Under the pieces are notes generated by a model that was given only the letters and a program-made list of their open reading frames with translations, ran no database searches and had not been told where the DNA came from. Of a DNA stretch of 64,000 nt, positions 22,601 through 34,045 are shown in pieces. The stretch covers positions 13,280,931 to 13,344,930 of the forward strand of contig CAIIXF020000003.1 of the NCBI GenBank assembly GCA_903813345.2, given 5' to 3'. This DNA is from Owenia fusiformis. Taxonomy: Eukaryota > Annelida > Polychaeta > Sabellida > Oweniidae. Both the position numbers and the translations under genes were made by a program. Position 1 is the first letter of the stretch. Every line of letters begins with the position of its first letter.

Positions 22601-25600
22601 TACGACGGGCTTTTAGGTCGAATTATGCCTGTCACTATCAAGGGTCGAAAAACGTATAAAAACTTTTTCGTAATTTTTTCACAATTTAAAGTACAAACAT
22701 TAAAAGAAAATCATATGAAAATATTTCAATATAAACATCAAGTTCCTTGGCTATAGTTTTGCGGAATTTGTTCTTTAAAATACCTTATATATACAAAATC
22801 AATGTTTCAACATTTATGTCGTTTTTGGAGATATTGGCAAAGCAATCAATATATTGGCACCTTTATAAACTGTGAATAACATATATTTGTAACATGTTAG
22901 CTTTTCACTACATTAGTTGTTCATATACATTTTGAGATAGAGACGATCGTATTCAGGGGTCAATTGCCAATAAAGGGAGACTCCTTGCTCTTCCTTGACT
23001 TAACCGTCTGCATATGGTTGAATATGAATAGGTTGCTTATAAAAATACTACCAACATTCGATAGTATTTTTGAGAAATGTCGGCATGTAAACAACGAATC
23101 GATCGAATGCATTGCAGAGACAAATGTTTTTACTAGATATTACACTGTTTTTACAAATAAAAAGTCGGAATTCTGAAATTACAATGTACGCACTTAAATG
23201 GAAATGGGAAATATCTGTCAATCGCTTAGTTCTGCCATCTGTTAAAGGGACAAAGTGCAAAAATGAAGTCTGACTTTTGATCTTCATAGTATTTCCAATG
23301 GATTTGACACCAAAAACAGCTAAAACAGACAACATCAGAGTTGACACTAGATCATGAAAAAATATTCTTGATCTATGAATTTATATAGATGTCAACTTTT
23401 TAGCAATGCCATAGAAAGATGGCATTGTTGTTTGCATTAATTGTCCATTCATTTTTGATATGATTAGATGATAGCATATTCGATCATTTTGTTTTATGTA
23501 TGTCAGCATGTCATTGTCATCATTTTCTTTTATCTGGACATAGAAAGCGTGACCCCTAACAATGCTTTCTGATATGACATCATGAACCCTAACTTTTGTG
23601 TCTTTGATTTTTCTAATTTTGTTGTAAAATATACCCGTAATATAACTGGGAATTTTCGGAGATGGTTCAAAATAAGTGTATGTATCATTTGAATACTAAC
23701 TTTTCAAAGACGACTTTTTCATTTTAAGAGACGAGGCATAGTTGAACATTTCGTCAATCCTTGTTGGGATGGGACTATATATATTATGAAATCAATCCGA
23801 TATTTATATTATATTTTTTGTATAACCCAAACACTCTTACATGTACGACAGATCGTTCCATTACTGACGAAACGCTTCGGAGTAAGAAAAATGGCGGGCG
23901 AAAATTATCAGCCGTCGAATGATTTCGATAATGGGAATATGAGGTGTGTTACTTAATTCGTGTAAACAATTCGTTGGATGTCATATTCATGTTGTACTTG
24001 GCTGGCTGTTGACGTTTGAATCAACTCGAAAGAGCTGTTTGACATATGATTAGTTGAGCCAAGATAAGAGCATCAAAGTATATTTGGGTCAAATGTCAAG
24101 TGTCAACGCACCATACACTATCTCAATCGTGAGTTGATGACCGAAACCCGTCTTAAAAATGATGACATTCTCATATTCAAGAAACGCTGCGATCAAGTTT
24201 ACACAGTAAAACGGAAACACTGCGATAGTGTAGATCTGTTAAGTATATATAGCTTGACTTTCCTTTTCAGGGAAAGAGAAAAAAATTTCTGTCACTTGGC
24301 ATGAAAAGAAGAAAGATTAATTTATCTATACGCTTTTTTGTCAGTTTTATGCTTTAGCACACATGTAAGCATAACATATCGAATGTAGGCTTAAGTCGGC
24401 TTGTTGCACGTGAAACACCACCAGATAAAAAAGATCTTTGCTCGGGGCATTGTTCATCGAATGGTACATAATATGTCACCATAACGTTTGGTATGTAAGA
24501 GAAACGAGTAAAATAATACCTACGGCCAGAGGGATCTTCATTAGCCGCCATTTTCTGCGTGAATGAAACGCTCTGGCGTGCATGTATGAGCGTTTGGGAT
24601 TTACGCCATGAAATATAGACAGTCAATGAGATACAAAATAAATGAGAACCTTTAGTTTCGTATCATTCACAATCTCGCTCTTATTAATGGAGGTCCGATC
24701 GCACCCCCATAACCAATTGCAATGAAAATATAACCAGTCGAAAGGAGCTTTAAAATGCTTTTCATTTGAAGCTTCTAGCTCAAAAATGATTTTTTGTAAA
24801 ATTCAAAACAAATCTTCATCTTTTTTGGTTGCCACGATAACACCACCTTGACTGAAAACCCAAAAATTGTTGGTGATCGCACCCCACCCCCTGACTGAAA
24901 TCTGGCTCTGTCCCTGACTACTCGTCAAGTTATGATCAAAACAAAACTAAAATCCTGTCTTCATAACGTACAGTTCGAAAACTTATGAGTGTCTTGAATT
25001 TCACAAAAATTGCTCTACTGCATGAAATCGTCATGAATGTTGTCACTCATCCATCACGAACGTTGGTTTCTGGTTCTTAATCAATCAGTGTAGTGTTCTC
25101 ACTTATAAATCGATAATTAAAACAGCAATGCATTGAATTTGAATGTTTACAAAATTACATGGTGATTTTATTGTCACAGGCACAGCATTTTGACACTTAA
25201 ACATTTGCGAAGCGTTTGACTGCGCCTGCCTTATTCCTGATCTAAGTCATTTAGTTTAAAAATGTAAATATTCCAATACCAAAATCAAATTATTTCAATG
25301 ACATATTCTTCTTATTTGTATTTGATTACGTTTTATATATCATACTAATAATCCGTTGTCTGACCCTTGGAAATATCGATGAATATAATGTTTATGTATG
25401 TACAAAACTAATGTTACTAATTATGATTTTTTTGAATATTTCGCATAATTTTGTCACATCTGCTCTATCTTATTTTTTTAAATAGTAAAACGTTAAAAAG
25501 TACCCCTGTGTGATGCACTAATTGAAAAATGACATTTACGTTAAAATAATAATACATTGTTATGTAATGACAATCCTTCACATTGTATATAAATTTTGAT

Positions 25601-28600
25601 TTACAAGTTGAGTCTCACAAATTGCACTAAAATGCGAATGAAAAGTTTTTTGACCTCTTGTGATGACAGGCATAATTCGACCCGAAAGCCTTAAGTTTTT
25701 GCAAACGGCATTTTAAAAGCATAAAGACATATGCCCCTCCTTAAATATCGGTTCAAATGTCGCTGTGCATATATTATGCCACGGATTCGTAATTTCCATG
25801 AGCCATACCAGGAACTATTGTTAATTTATTGACTTTTTAAAAACAAAATAGGCATAAGCTGCATTAAAAATCCTCATTGACTGCAATTATAAGCCGTTAT
25901 CAATATGGTGTTACTAAAGTGTCCTTTCCTTAGGAAGTCCACAATGAATTTTTTTAATATTCCTATTGATTTTTATTGATAATATATTGACTTTTAATAA
26001 AACAAACAGGCAGATTTCTACAATTCTCTAGTTTTTAACATATTGGCAGGCCATTAAATTGCATACAAAAATTAAAAAAAACTATTGACAGTAGGGTGGT
26101 CCAAAACAACACTTCCTTGAAAAGATATGCTCCAGTGGTAAAACATTGTTCCTTCGGGGGTAGAGGCATATGAATAACATCGAAAATATGTAAATATGAG
26201 AGCAGCACAGTTTTGCTGTGCAATTTTTTATTTGAACCTAGAAAAATAACGTTTTATGCCATTTTACGCCAAATTGTTAAACTTTGGGGCCCATGGGAAT
26301 GGTAAAATTAGGTTTAAATTTTTGTACCAGTTTGAAATTTTTAAACCTACTTTTAACATTCCCACTGGCCCTAAAGTTTAACAATTTCCTTAAGGTATCC
26401 CCGTACAACTACGTACTACGTGATATTTGATCTAAAATACCTCATTAGTTTTTACAAATGCACACCGGTATATGTTTAGTAAAGGGAACATAGGATTAAA
26501 AAGAATACAAGAATACTACACGTAGAAATAATAAAATCGAGAAAAAATAATCAGTTATAAAGGAAACAAACCCACAATATTCCAAATGATGAACATGGCA
26601 TGCATCACAAAACATACTGATTTTGTTAAAAATTATCAAAGGACAACATTTTAAAAAATGCATGCTGTTTTTCAAACCCATACATTTGGATAGGGGAGAT
26701 TGACAAAATACCAATATATACGGTAAATACAAGGGATATACCTTTGTCCCAAGACATTGTCTATTTCATCGTGCAATTTCTGTTGAATCTCTGGGTAGTC
26801 CACTGTTAGTGCAACCAATGATCTGATCTGAGTAGAGGTGGTTACTGTCGCTGCGAGAGTAATGTCGTTTATCATGCCTTTTATAAGAGCATCATTCAGT
26901 TCTCCCCGATTTGCATTGATGGCATCAATCACGCCGGATATTGTGGACTTTTCCACGTTGTTCTGTAAAATAGGGTATTAAACGGATCGGTATGTTTTTA
27001 TATCATTGTACCGACGGTTGCATGTATAAGAAATGGTCGGAATGTATTCAAATCAGATTTGTTCCTGGAAACTGCTTACAAATCAGTATTTAAATTTAGT
27101 ATTAAGACTGTCATTAAAGGTTCAAAAATACACGTATCATTATCCCCAAAATATTATTTATCCATGTTTTGTTATTTATTCAAGAAGAAGAAAAGGAGGT
27201 ACGACTTCCGGAGGTCTGTGTTCGGAGGATTCCCATGCATGATATATCGAATTCCAGCAAATCAGAACACACAATTTCAAATACTATGCATTCTTAAAAT
27301 GTACAAGGCTAATTCTAGATACTAGTGATTTGAATTCTATTTCCAGAATTCAAGGCTTTTTTATGCGTGGTACTATTTTATCCAATTCATTGTGCACTGT
27401 ATATACCATATGGTAATGATATGATATGATATGATATGATATATGCACTGTACAAACCTTTGATCGCTGGTATATTTCCGCCTCCATTTGTCTAACTGCA
27501 TCCATTGCCTCCTTAAAAGTTTTACTAGCCTTAATTGGTAGATGGTTCAACCAAGGAATGACATCAATGTACGACGTATCAGCTCCGAACGCAGCAGGGA
27601 ATAATTCATCTGCTCGTTTAATTTTCTGGTATAACGGATTATCGGGGCTGAGTCTCTCACCCAATGACTACAATATCACAATAACGTGGAATTGTATTTT
27701 TATTGTTCATAATTTGATATTCATTGTATGCGATCTCTTTCACATGTAAACTAATGAGAAATGGTTGGTTCGGGGCAAGTCAGATTTCTGGATATCTATC
27801 CAGTAAATGCTTCACCAAAAATATTCGTATTGAAAATTAAATTGTTTAACTTTTTGCATGCTAAGTGTTAAGTTTACTTTGTGAACATTAAAGTTACAGA
27901 GCTTCTAAAGTCAGTTTTGAAAATCATTTTTCGCCTCCTTTTTATTTCAATGGGAGAGGTTTCATGAAAAATAATTCTGACTTTGAAGACCAGCTATAAC
28001 TTTTTTGAACGTGAAGAAACATATCATTTTCATTAATTTTTTTAATTTTTTTATTTGCCAACACTTTAATAACAGTGGCACATGGATTATTATCCAGTGC
28101 GGCTACATACAACTATACAATCTGAATAGAATACAAAGTCATGTATAATTTCTTTAAAACAATGTTGCATATACTAAAATAATCAAAGACATACACTCCC
28201 CTCCATAAGTTTGGCAACCTTTTTCCCCCCATTGAACTACGTGTTAAAGTCTCTTTACCTTTGCATTTTTATTTACTTAACCTGCGATGAAAATACTTAT
28301 AATGTTGATGGAAACGTAATTTGACACTAATTCCAATACCTCCAAATTTTCTCAATTTTTTTTACTCAATTACAAAAAGTAGAAAATTGATGATAAATTT
28401 GATGAATTTTTGAAAATCGAGATTCCCATGTTAACCAATGGGAAATGGTAGGTTTGCAGCAAGTCATATGACAGAATATCCATCCATCCGAGTCCTTGCA
28501 AAAAATACGAGTTAGGCAGGCAATTGAATTTGCTAACTTTATTTAACAAAAAATTGATATGTTTCTTCACGTTCAACAAAGTTATGGGGCTTTAAAGTCA

Positions 28601-30798
28601 AAATTGTTTATCGAAAAACCTCTCCCATTGAAATAACACAGGAGGCGGAAAATTATTTTCAAAAATGACTTTGAAGCGCTGTAACTTTAATACTCTTCAA
28701 ATAAACTAAACACTTAGTGTTCAAAAAAGTTAGACAATTCAATTTTCTATATAAAAATATTTTTTGCTGAATCTTTTACTGAAAAGATATCCTGATTTCT
28801 GATTTGCCCCGAACCCTCCATTTCCCATTGGATTACATGGGAATGACGATTTTCAAAAATTCATCAAAGGACGATTCTCGGTTTGGAGAACAATCTCCTA
28901 GGCTAATAATTTTTTCATGAAAAATATAGAAATATTACCCAAATTAAACTATGAATATTCGACAGAGGACATTTAAATCTACAAGATGTAAAAATAACAA
29001 ATTGGTCTGAAGCAGAGATAACGCTCAATTTGACCGATTCAATAAAATACAAGTCTCGATTTGGGGAAAGAAGTTCATCAGTGTACTGCGCTCATATTTT
29101 TTTGCGAAAAATCTAGAAATATTACCCAAATTTAATTATGACTATTCAAAAGAAGACATTCAAATCTATATTATGTAAAAAAAATCAAATTTGTCCGAAG
29201 CAGGGATAATGCTCATTTAGATTGATGAACTTCGTTCTCCAAACCGAGAATCGTCCTTTATCATCAATTTTCGACCTATTGTAATTGAGGAAAAAAATTG
29301 AGAAAATTTGGAGGTACTGGAAATAAAGACAAGTTACATTTACATTAATATTAAAAGTTATTTCATCGCCGGTTAAGTAAATAAAAATGCAAAGGTAAAG
29401 AGGCTTTAACACGTAGTTCAATGGGGGAAAAAGGTTGCCAAACTAATGGAGGGGAGTGTAGATGTAAGTATTTTTATCGCAGGTTAAGTAAATAAAAATT
29501 CAAACGTAAAGAGGCTTTAACACGTAGTTCAATGGGGACAAAATGTTGCCAAACTAATGGAGGAGAGTGTAAATCTCTGGGCTTGTACAATTGGGTTAAA
29601 AAGCGTTTTACAATGCTATCAAATAATCTAGAATGGTCTTGCCCCCATTTTGAAAAAGTCTCATCACCAAGCATAAAGGTCAATTTTTCAGTCAGATTAC
29701 CCTTAATGAAATCAGAAAATAATAGGTATCAATTCAATTTTTTACCTAACTTGTATTTTTTGCGAGAACTTGGAGATATGGATATTCTGTCATATGACTT
29801 GCGACAAACTTATCACTTCCCATTGGTTTAACATGGGAATGTCGATTTTTAAAACTTCATCAGAATTGTCATCAATATCCGACCTATTGTTATTGTTGAA
29901 AAAAATTAGAAAATGTCGGAGGTACTAGAAATTATGTCAATTTATATTTCAAGCCCTAAAAGTATAGTCTTTTCTTTACAGACTATGCGAATAAAACTCA
30001 AACATAAAAATACTTTTTAGTACTTAATCCAATGGGGAGTTAGGGTTGCCTTTATGGAAGGGAGTGTATATCCCCAAGTATTGAACATAAACATTTTTAT
30101 TATAATGTTAATATTCTTAACTCACAATTACTATGACGATGCCGATCACCATAGCGTAGATAGGATCATAAGGGTCGAACGCTTCTGTCTTGTTGAATTT
30201 GTCAAGGCATTCAAGGATCTCTTCCATGCTGATTCGCTCAATATGGACCACGCCTTCTCCGTACTGTTTTAGTCCTTTCTGGGCAATTTTACGCATCGCC
30301 TTCCATTCTTTATCAGGTTGCCTATCATTATAAATAATCTTGGCTGGAAGATTTTCTTAATAGCATTATTATATACGAGTACACGGTCCTAACAGTTAAC
30401 GAACAAATATATTACCTATATCCCATATTTTGAAAGCCGTTGGAGTACATTCCTTGTCTATGTCCCTGCATTCGGCCGCCATAATCATCACCGTTGGTAA
30501 CTAGGACATCATAAATGGCGTCTCCGTTTACAACTACAACCTCTTCGGTAACTAGATTTAATTTGTATACATCTCCTAGGTCTTTTTGCCAATCGCACAG
30601 CTTTTGGTAAACTCGCTCGTCGGCAATTTGAACGATGTTTCCGAGAACAGGGAGCCCACCGGGTGGAGGTCCAGGTACTGTGCATTTCGGACGTCTTGAT
30701 CTACCCCAGGCGTATTTGAGCAACAACAGGGACACAAGTAACACAGCAATTTCGAATAACATTGTTCCCGATGCGATGACTAGGTAACTAAATGACAT
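16606..30798 (-). CDS. Cytochrome P450 copy B (CYP2-clan-like), complete, 504 aa
   Basis: Seven exons are 30416-30798, 30126-30321, 27458-27667, 26742-26962, 17271-17424, 16951-17072 and 16606-16834. All junctions are GT/AG and total 1515 nt. The protein starts with an anchor (MLFEIAVLLVSLLLL, residues 12-26) and the hinge VPGPPPGGLPVLGN. WxxxR is W134-R138, ExxR is E356-R359 (EGLR) and PERF is 411-414. The heme loop FGGGKRVCVG covers 433-442, with Cys440 as the axial thiolate. Length is normal for a microsomal P450. The I-helix reads AATVTT (300-305): Val303 replaces the usual acid, so standard proton delivery to bound oxygen is not assured. ER membrane location and a CYP2-clan assignment are family inference; the substrate is unknown. 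Intron 4 (9.3 kb) holds mariner M3 and a 3.3-kb TIR element. A CACTA-like element sits 118 bp upstream of the ATG. Confidence 0.95.
18050..18420 (-). pseudogene. Decayed mariner transposase remnant (M3)
   Basis: The minus strand encodes KPVIHLDNTPANRS (the HxDNAxPH region with the second catalytic Asp). After a stop it reads LGLEF and NHAPYSSDHATSNF, matching the YSPDLAPxDF region with the third Asp retained. A further segment (FESWIQ) resembles the C-terminus. Several stop codons (TAG, TAA) and indels make it non-functional. The DN to YSSD spacing is close to that of a mariner D,D34D core. Confidence 0.65.
18713..21400. mobile_element. Unidentified 2.7-kb insertion in M3
   Basis: Its boundaries are inferred from the broken mariner right arm. 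The ends show weak inverted similarity (GGGGACATGCCATTAAGAGG versus GGACAGGTGTCAATAAGGGC). No ORF with recognisable protein similarity is seen; the longest frames are under 95 codons. It contains a clear smaller TIR element at 19076-19519. The rest is AT-rich and unassigned. Confidence 0.45.
19076..19519. mobile_element. MITE, 444 bp, 22-bp TIR
   Basis: TCAATAACGCAGATGCGAGT at 19076 (extending to TAG) matches the reverse complement at 19498-19519 with one mismatch. The TSD is unclear and there is no ORF. It is nested in the 2.7-kb insert of M3, so this is a third level of nesting. Confidence 0.6.
22472..25817. mobile_element. 3.3-kb TIR element (TAGTCCATGGTATGA family), copy B
   Basis: The left end TAGTCCATGGTATGA and the right end complement TAGTTCCTGGTATGG begin TIRs of about 200 bases. 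The shared inner landmarks include GCGCAGCGATATTTGACC, GGTCGAATTATGCCTGTCA and their right-arm equivalents. It interrupts the intron 4 tandem repeat, which resumes at about 25820. No transposase is found. The interior carries a second inverted pair of ATGGCGG modules (23820-23945 plus strand, 24500-24615 minus strand) and a remnant hAT MITE at 24685-24918. Copy C has the same element (40280-45375) and D has two separated pieces of it. Confidence 0.65.
26000..26741. other. Intron 4 sequence next to exon 4, copy B
   Basis: There is no gene. About 26260-26400 contains an inverted pair: AAATTGTTAAACTTTGGGGC and, about 120 bases on, CCTAAAGTTTAACAATTT. It is a small palindromic MITE-like unit and is present also in C (45790-45915). 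The remainder is unique AT-rich intron. Confidence 0.5.
27740..30070. repeat. Intron 2 foldback repeat cluster, copy B
   Basis: A repeat unit at about 27740-28040 (GGTTCGGGGCAAGTCAG, CGCCTCCTTTTTATTTCAAT, GAACGTGAAGAAACATATCA) reappears inverted at about 28545-28850. A second unit at 28186-28560 (ACTCCCCTCCATAAG, ATTGAACTACGTGTTAAAG) is inverted at 29180-29460 and partly repeated directly at 29480-29850. Copies A (13290-13740) and D (61150-61990) carry only the single forward unit, so B and C gained an inverted duplication of about 1.5 kb. There is no ORF of note. Confidence 0.7.
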
Positions 30799-32695
30799 TG
30801 AATGACATTTATCTATTACAAGTGTGTATGTAAAACAAACACCTCATACTCAGTTGCTCGTATATTCGGAGTGCTCTCATATGGGTCATGTTAAACTTAT
30901 TATATTATCGACAAACACTGCGTCAAATGTGAAATTCCAAGCAATTTCTAGACGTGCAAAGATAGTCTAGGAACTCCGCGTATCTAGAGATTCCAAGACG
31001 TGTCAAGAGGTGCAAAGACCTCGCGTGTAAAGAGCGTGTCAAGAGTTTTGATATCTCTTTGCACAGCCTTATCAAAACAAACAGTATAATTAGACTGGCC
31101 ACATGTTGTTATGCCCTATAGTCGCGCTTAATTATACTTTACTAGGATTGGAATATAACAATCATTTTAATTTCGTGTTAATAATAATTTGTGTTTTTTA
31201 AATCATTATCAAAATAAAATTAATTTAAAAGTATGCGTGTGCGTGTAAGTATAGGCAATAGCTTAGTCGGAATTAGTAGATGTGTGCAGATGGAGATCGC
31301 CTATGTATTTTGCTAAATCTGACATTTTTACAGGATCATGTTAAAGATCAAATGAAAACACGAAATGTGTTTTTCTTAGGCTTATCTACCCCCCCCCCCT
31401 TCCGTGACCAAAATTGCATTTTTTACCTCATACTGAGCACCTTTTAAATTATTTTGCTCATTTTTGAACTCACATTGCCAAAAGTAAACTCCCCCTGGAA
31501 TTTCTTAAAAAAGTAACCCACCCCTTGGCAAATCCTGGCTATGGGTCTGAAACGCCTAAAACATGCTCTGATATAATGAGGCATATTCTGTGATCTGAGC
31601 ATATCAGATGGGAAGAGTTATGAATGTCAATAAGTGTGATTGTTATCATGTAATCATCTACCTTAATGTCAATACATTACATAATGTAGTAAGGCATTGT
31701 ACATGTATTTAACAACAGGCACATCCTTCTTCAAAGGACTTCATTTATACTTGTAAAATACCCTTCCAGCGAGGATGCAACAGGCACAGTTACACAAGTT
31801 TTATGACCCCAATTAGATGAAATATGAGCTGGGATGAAAGATCTCAAAAATCGAGGGCTGGGAAGATTTGAGATGTCATGGTTTACTATCATGACGCTGA
31901 AACATGTGTCGCTTATTGTCACCTGTATTGATCATGATGGGGCGACGGCAGTGCCCCGAGTCTTTTTGATCTGTTTAATCTTATTAGCTACTATTTAAAA
32001 TTGAATAATTTAGGACCCCGGAAGCAAAACAACTCTTTGTTATGAAAGGAATACACCACCCACATGGACAGAACCCCTCATGTAAACCATCTATAAATAC
32101 CTTTGAAATCAATTTGATTTTCGATCTACATCTGAATCTCAGATGGAGAGTACTCTTTGACAAGATCAACATTTAAAAGTGTAGGAAAGTTTTGATAAAG
32201 ATGTTTAATAGCTAATTATTCAGACATATTGTTCTTTCATGTTGACGATCATCGAACATAATTGCAATCAACTTCCATGATATTTGCAATTTTGAATTTT
32301 GAATTATTTTGAATGTAAATGTACTCAAGTACTATATCCTGAGTTCTGCCCGGATCCCCGAAAACGTTTAAAATCAAACTCGATTATTTAGCTAGACTTC
32401 AAAATAAGGCATTCAATAGAAACATGAAATCCATATCACTGTATAAATTGTTGAATTTCTAGTAATTTTTAGACGTGCTTAGCCGGTCTAGAAACTCTGC
32501 GTATCTAGAGATATTGACCAGGGCCTACACCAATATTCTTAACACCACTTATTAAAGGATGCATGCATCAAGGGGTAGACATCGTTCAAAAGACATAAAC
32601 ATGACCGGGTCGGTCAGGGGAAGGTTTGCATACGATGCAATTTGTACATGCAAGCTCATTTTTCACATATAAATTAATAAAGTCGATTCCTTGGG

Positions 32696-32985
32696 AATAC
32701 GTTATTGGGTTTATAAGCGTAACGAGGAGAAGCGATGGGTTCGCACCCCCTCCTACAAGCAATAAAAGGTACCATAAGGTAGAGGAAGAAAAGAGCATTA
32801 AATTGATTTTTTGTTTGAAGCTTCTAGCTCAGGTTTGAAAGAAGTTGCATAATTTTCGTAAAAATTCAAAACAACTATTTTTTGCCTCATTTATGTCACG
32901 ATCGCACCCCCCGACTGAAAACCTAAAATATTTTGGTGATTGCATCACCCCTCCCCCCGACTGAAAGCTGGCTACGGCCCTGGGG
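32696..32985. mobile_element. hAT-like MITE copy inside the CACTA-like element
   Basis: It is related to the 11315-11579 MITE: C-runs at both sides, GATCGCACCCCCCGACTGAAA inside, and CTGAAAGCTGGCTACGGCCC at the right end. The left terminus is not clear and no TSD can be assigned. Confidence 0.5.
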
Positions 32986-33819
32986 TTTTATCGAAAACTA
33001 TATCATCAACATTTTATCATTATGCGGAAAGTCCAATATGAAATCTTGAATGGTAAATATGTTGCATTTATGGAGGGAATTCCACTGTAAACTATAATGT
33101 GAATGTTTGATATGAATACTTCCATCAATAACAATCAACAACCATCAATATCCATTCTTTTGAAATAAGATGTTACAACAAAGGGAATATTGAAAACTAC
33201 AGTGGTAAGAGCATCTTTCTGACTGCTAATTATGTGTATCAACATTTTGATTGCACCTCAGCTGGAGATTAAATCTTATAATAATTTGATCAAAGGGATT
33301 GTAATTTTCCCCAATTCGCTTATCTATGTTACAATCTGTATACTTGTTATATTGTGAGCGGTATGTGTTGATAAACCAAAAATATATGTTTTTTGGATAT
33401 CAACATTTATAGAAAAGTGTAAGATACCATTCTATATATTTTCTTAGTGTTTAGCATAGGTAAGAATGGGGGATGGGCTGGCGGGGGTCCGTCTTTGAAT
33501 AATTCCAAGGGGTTCATATATTATCACAATTTTGCTACAAAATCACTTGGAAAGTGCATGATTTGAAAGATTAATTGGCCAAGGCGTCCGCTATTAACAT
33601 GAGTATGAATTTTATAAAAAAATTACTTGAATCAAAATCGAAGAATTCCTTGCCCCGTGTGTTCACCATTCACGCCGGGGGTTCACACTCGGCTCAGGTG
33701 GGGTACCTTTTTTACATTTGGTATGTCAAGCCAATGGACCCACATTTTAAGACAGATTTTTCCATTTTCTGGTATAAGAGTCGGTGTGGAAAATATGTTA
33801 CCCCTCAATTGTGGTACGG

Positions 33820-34045
33820 CATTGGTCCCGGGGCATTGGTCTAGTTGTTACACATATCCTTCATTTGAGGTTGTTTATGATCATTTTACTCAAAGATCTG
33901 CCTTCTTCTCGGCGCATTCGATATTTCGAATGGCCTTGGTCTTATATTCTGGATATTTGGTACCCGGGGGTATGGCATTGGTTCTATATTTGGATGTTTG
34001 ACATGGCATTGGTCTTGTTTTTGGACATTTGATATGGCTTTTTGG
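33820..34045. repeat. Degenerate minisatellite (GGCATTGGTCT units)
   Basis: Units built on GGCATTGGTC followed by TTATATTTTGGATATTTG-like text recur several times with a spacing of about 30-40 bases. The overlapping frames here (up to 124 codons) reflect this repetition rather than a gene. Confidence 0.5.

Noticed and set aside
24354-24626. 90-codon minus-strand ORF, also at 43910-44182
   Set aside because: It contains the ATGGCGG module but otherwise has no domain, and it is broken in copy A. I treat it as part of the TIR element, not as a gene.
27416-27442. GATAT repeat as a CRISPR-like or regulatory array
   Set aside because: It is a simple ATATG microsatellite with copy number varying between the P450 paralogs.
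33575-34032. Overlapping ORFs of 82-124 codons as a possible transposase of the CACTA-like element
   Set aside because: They lie over a degenerate minisatellite, overlap each other in different frames and show no DDE-type motif.
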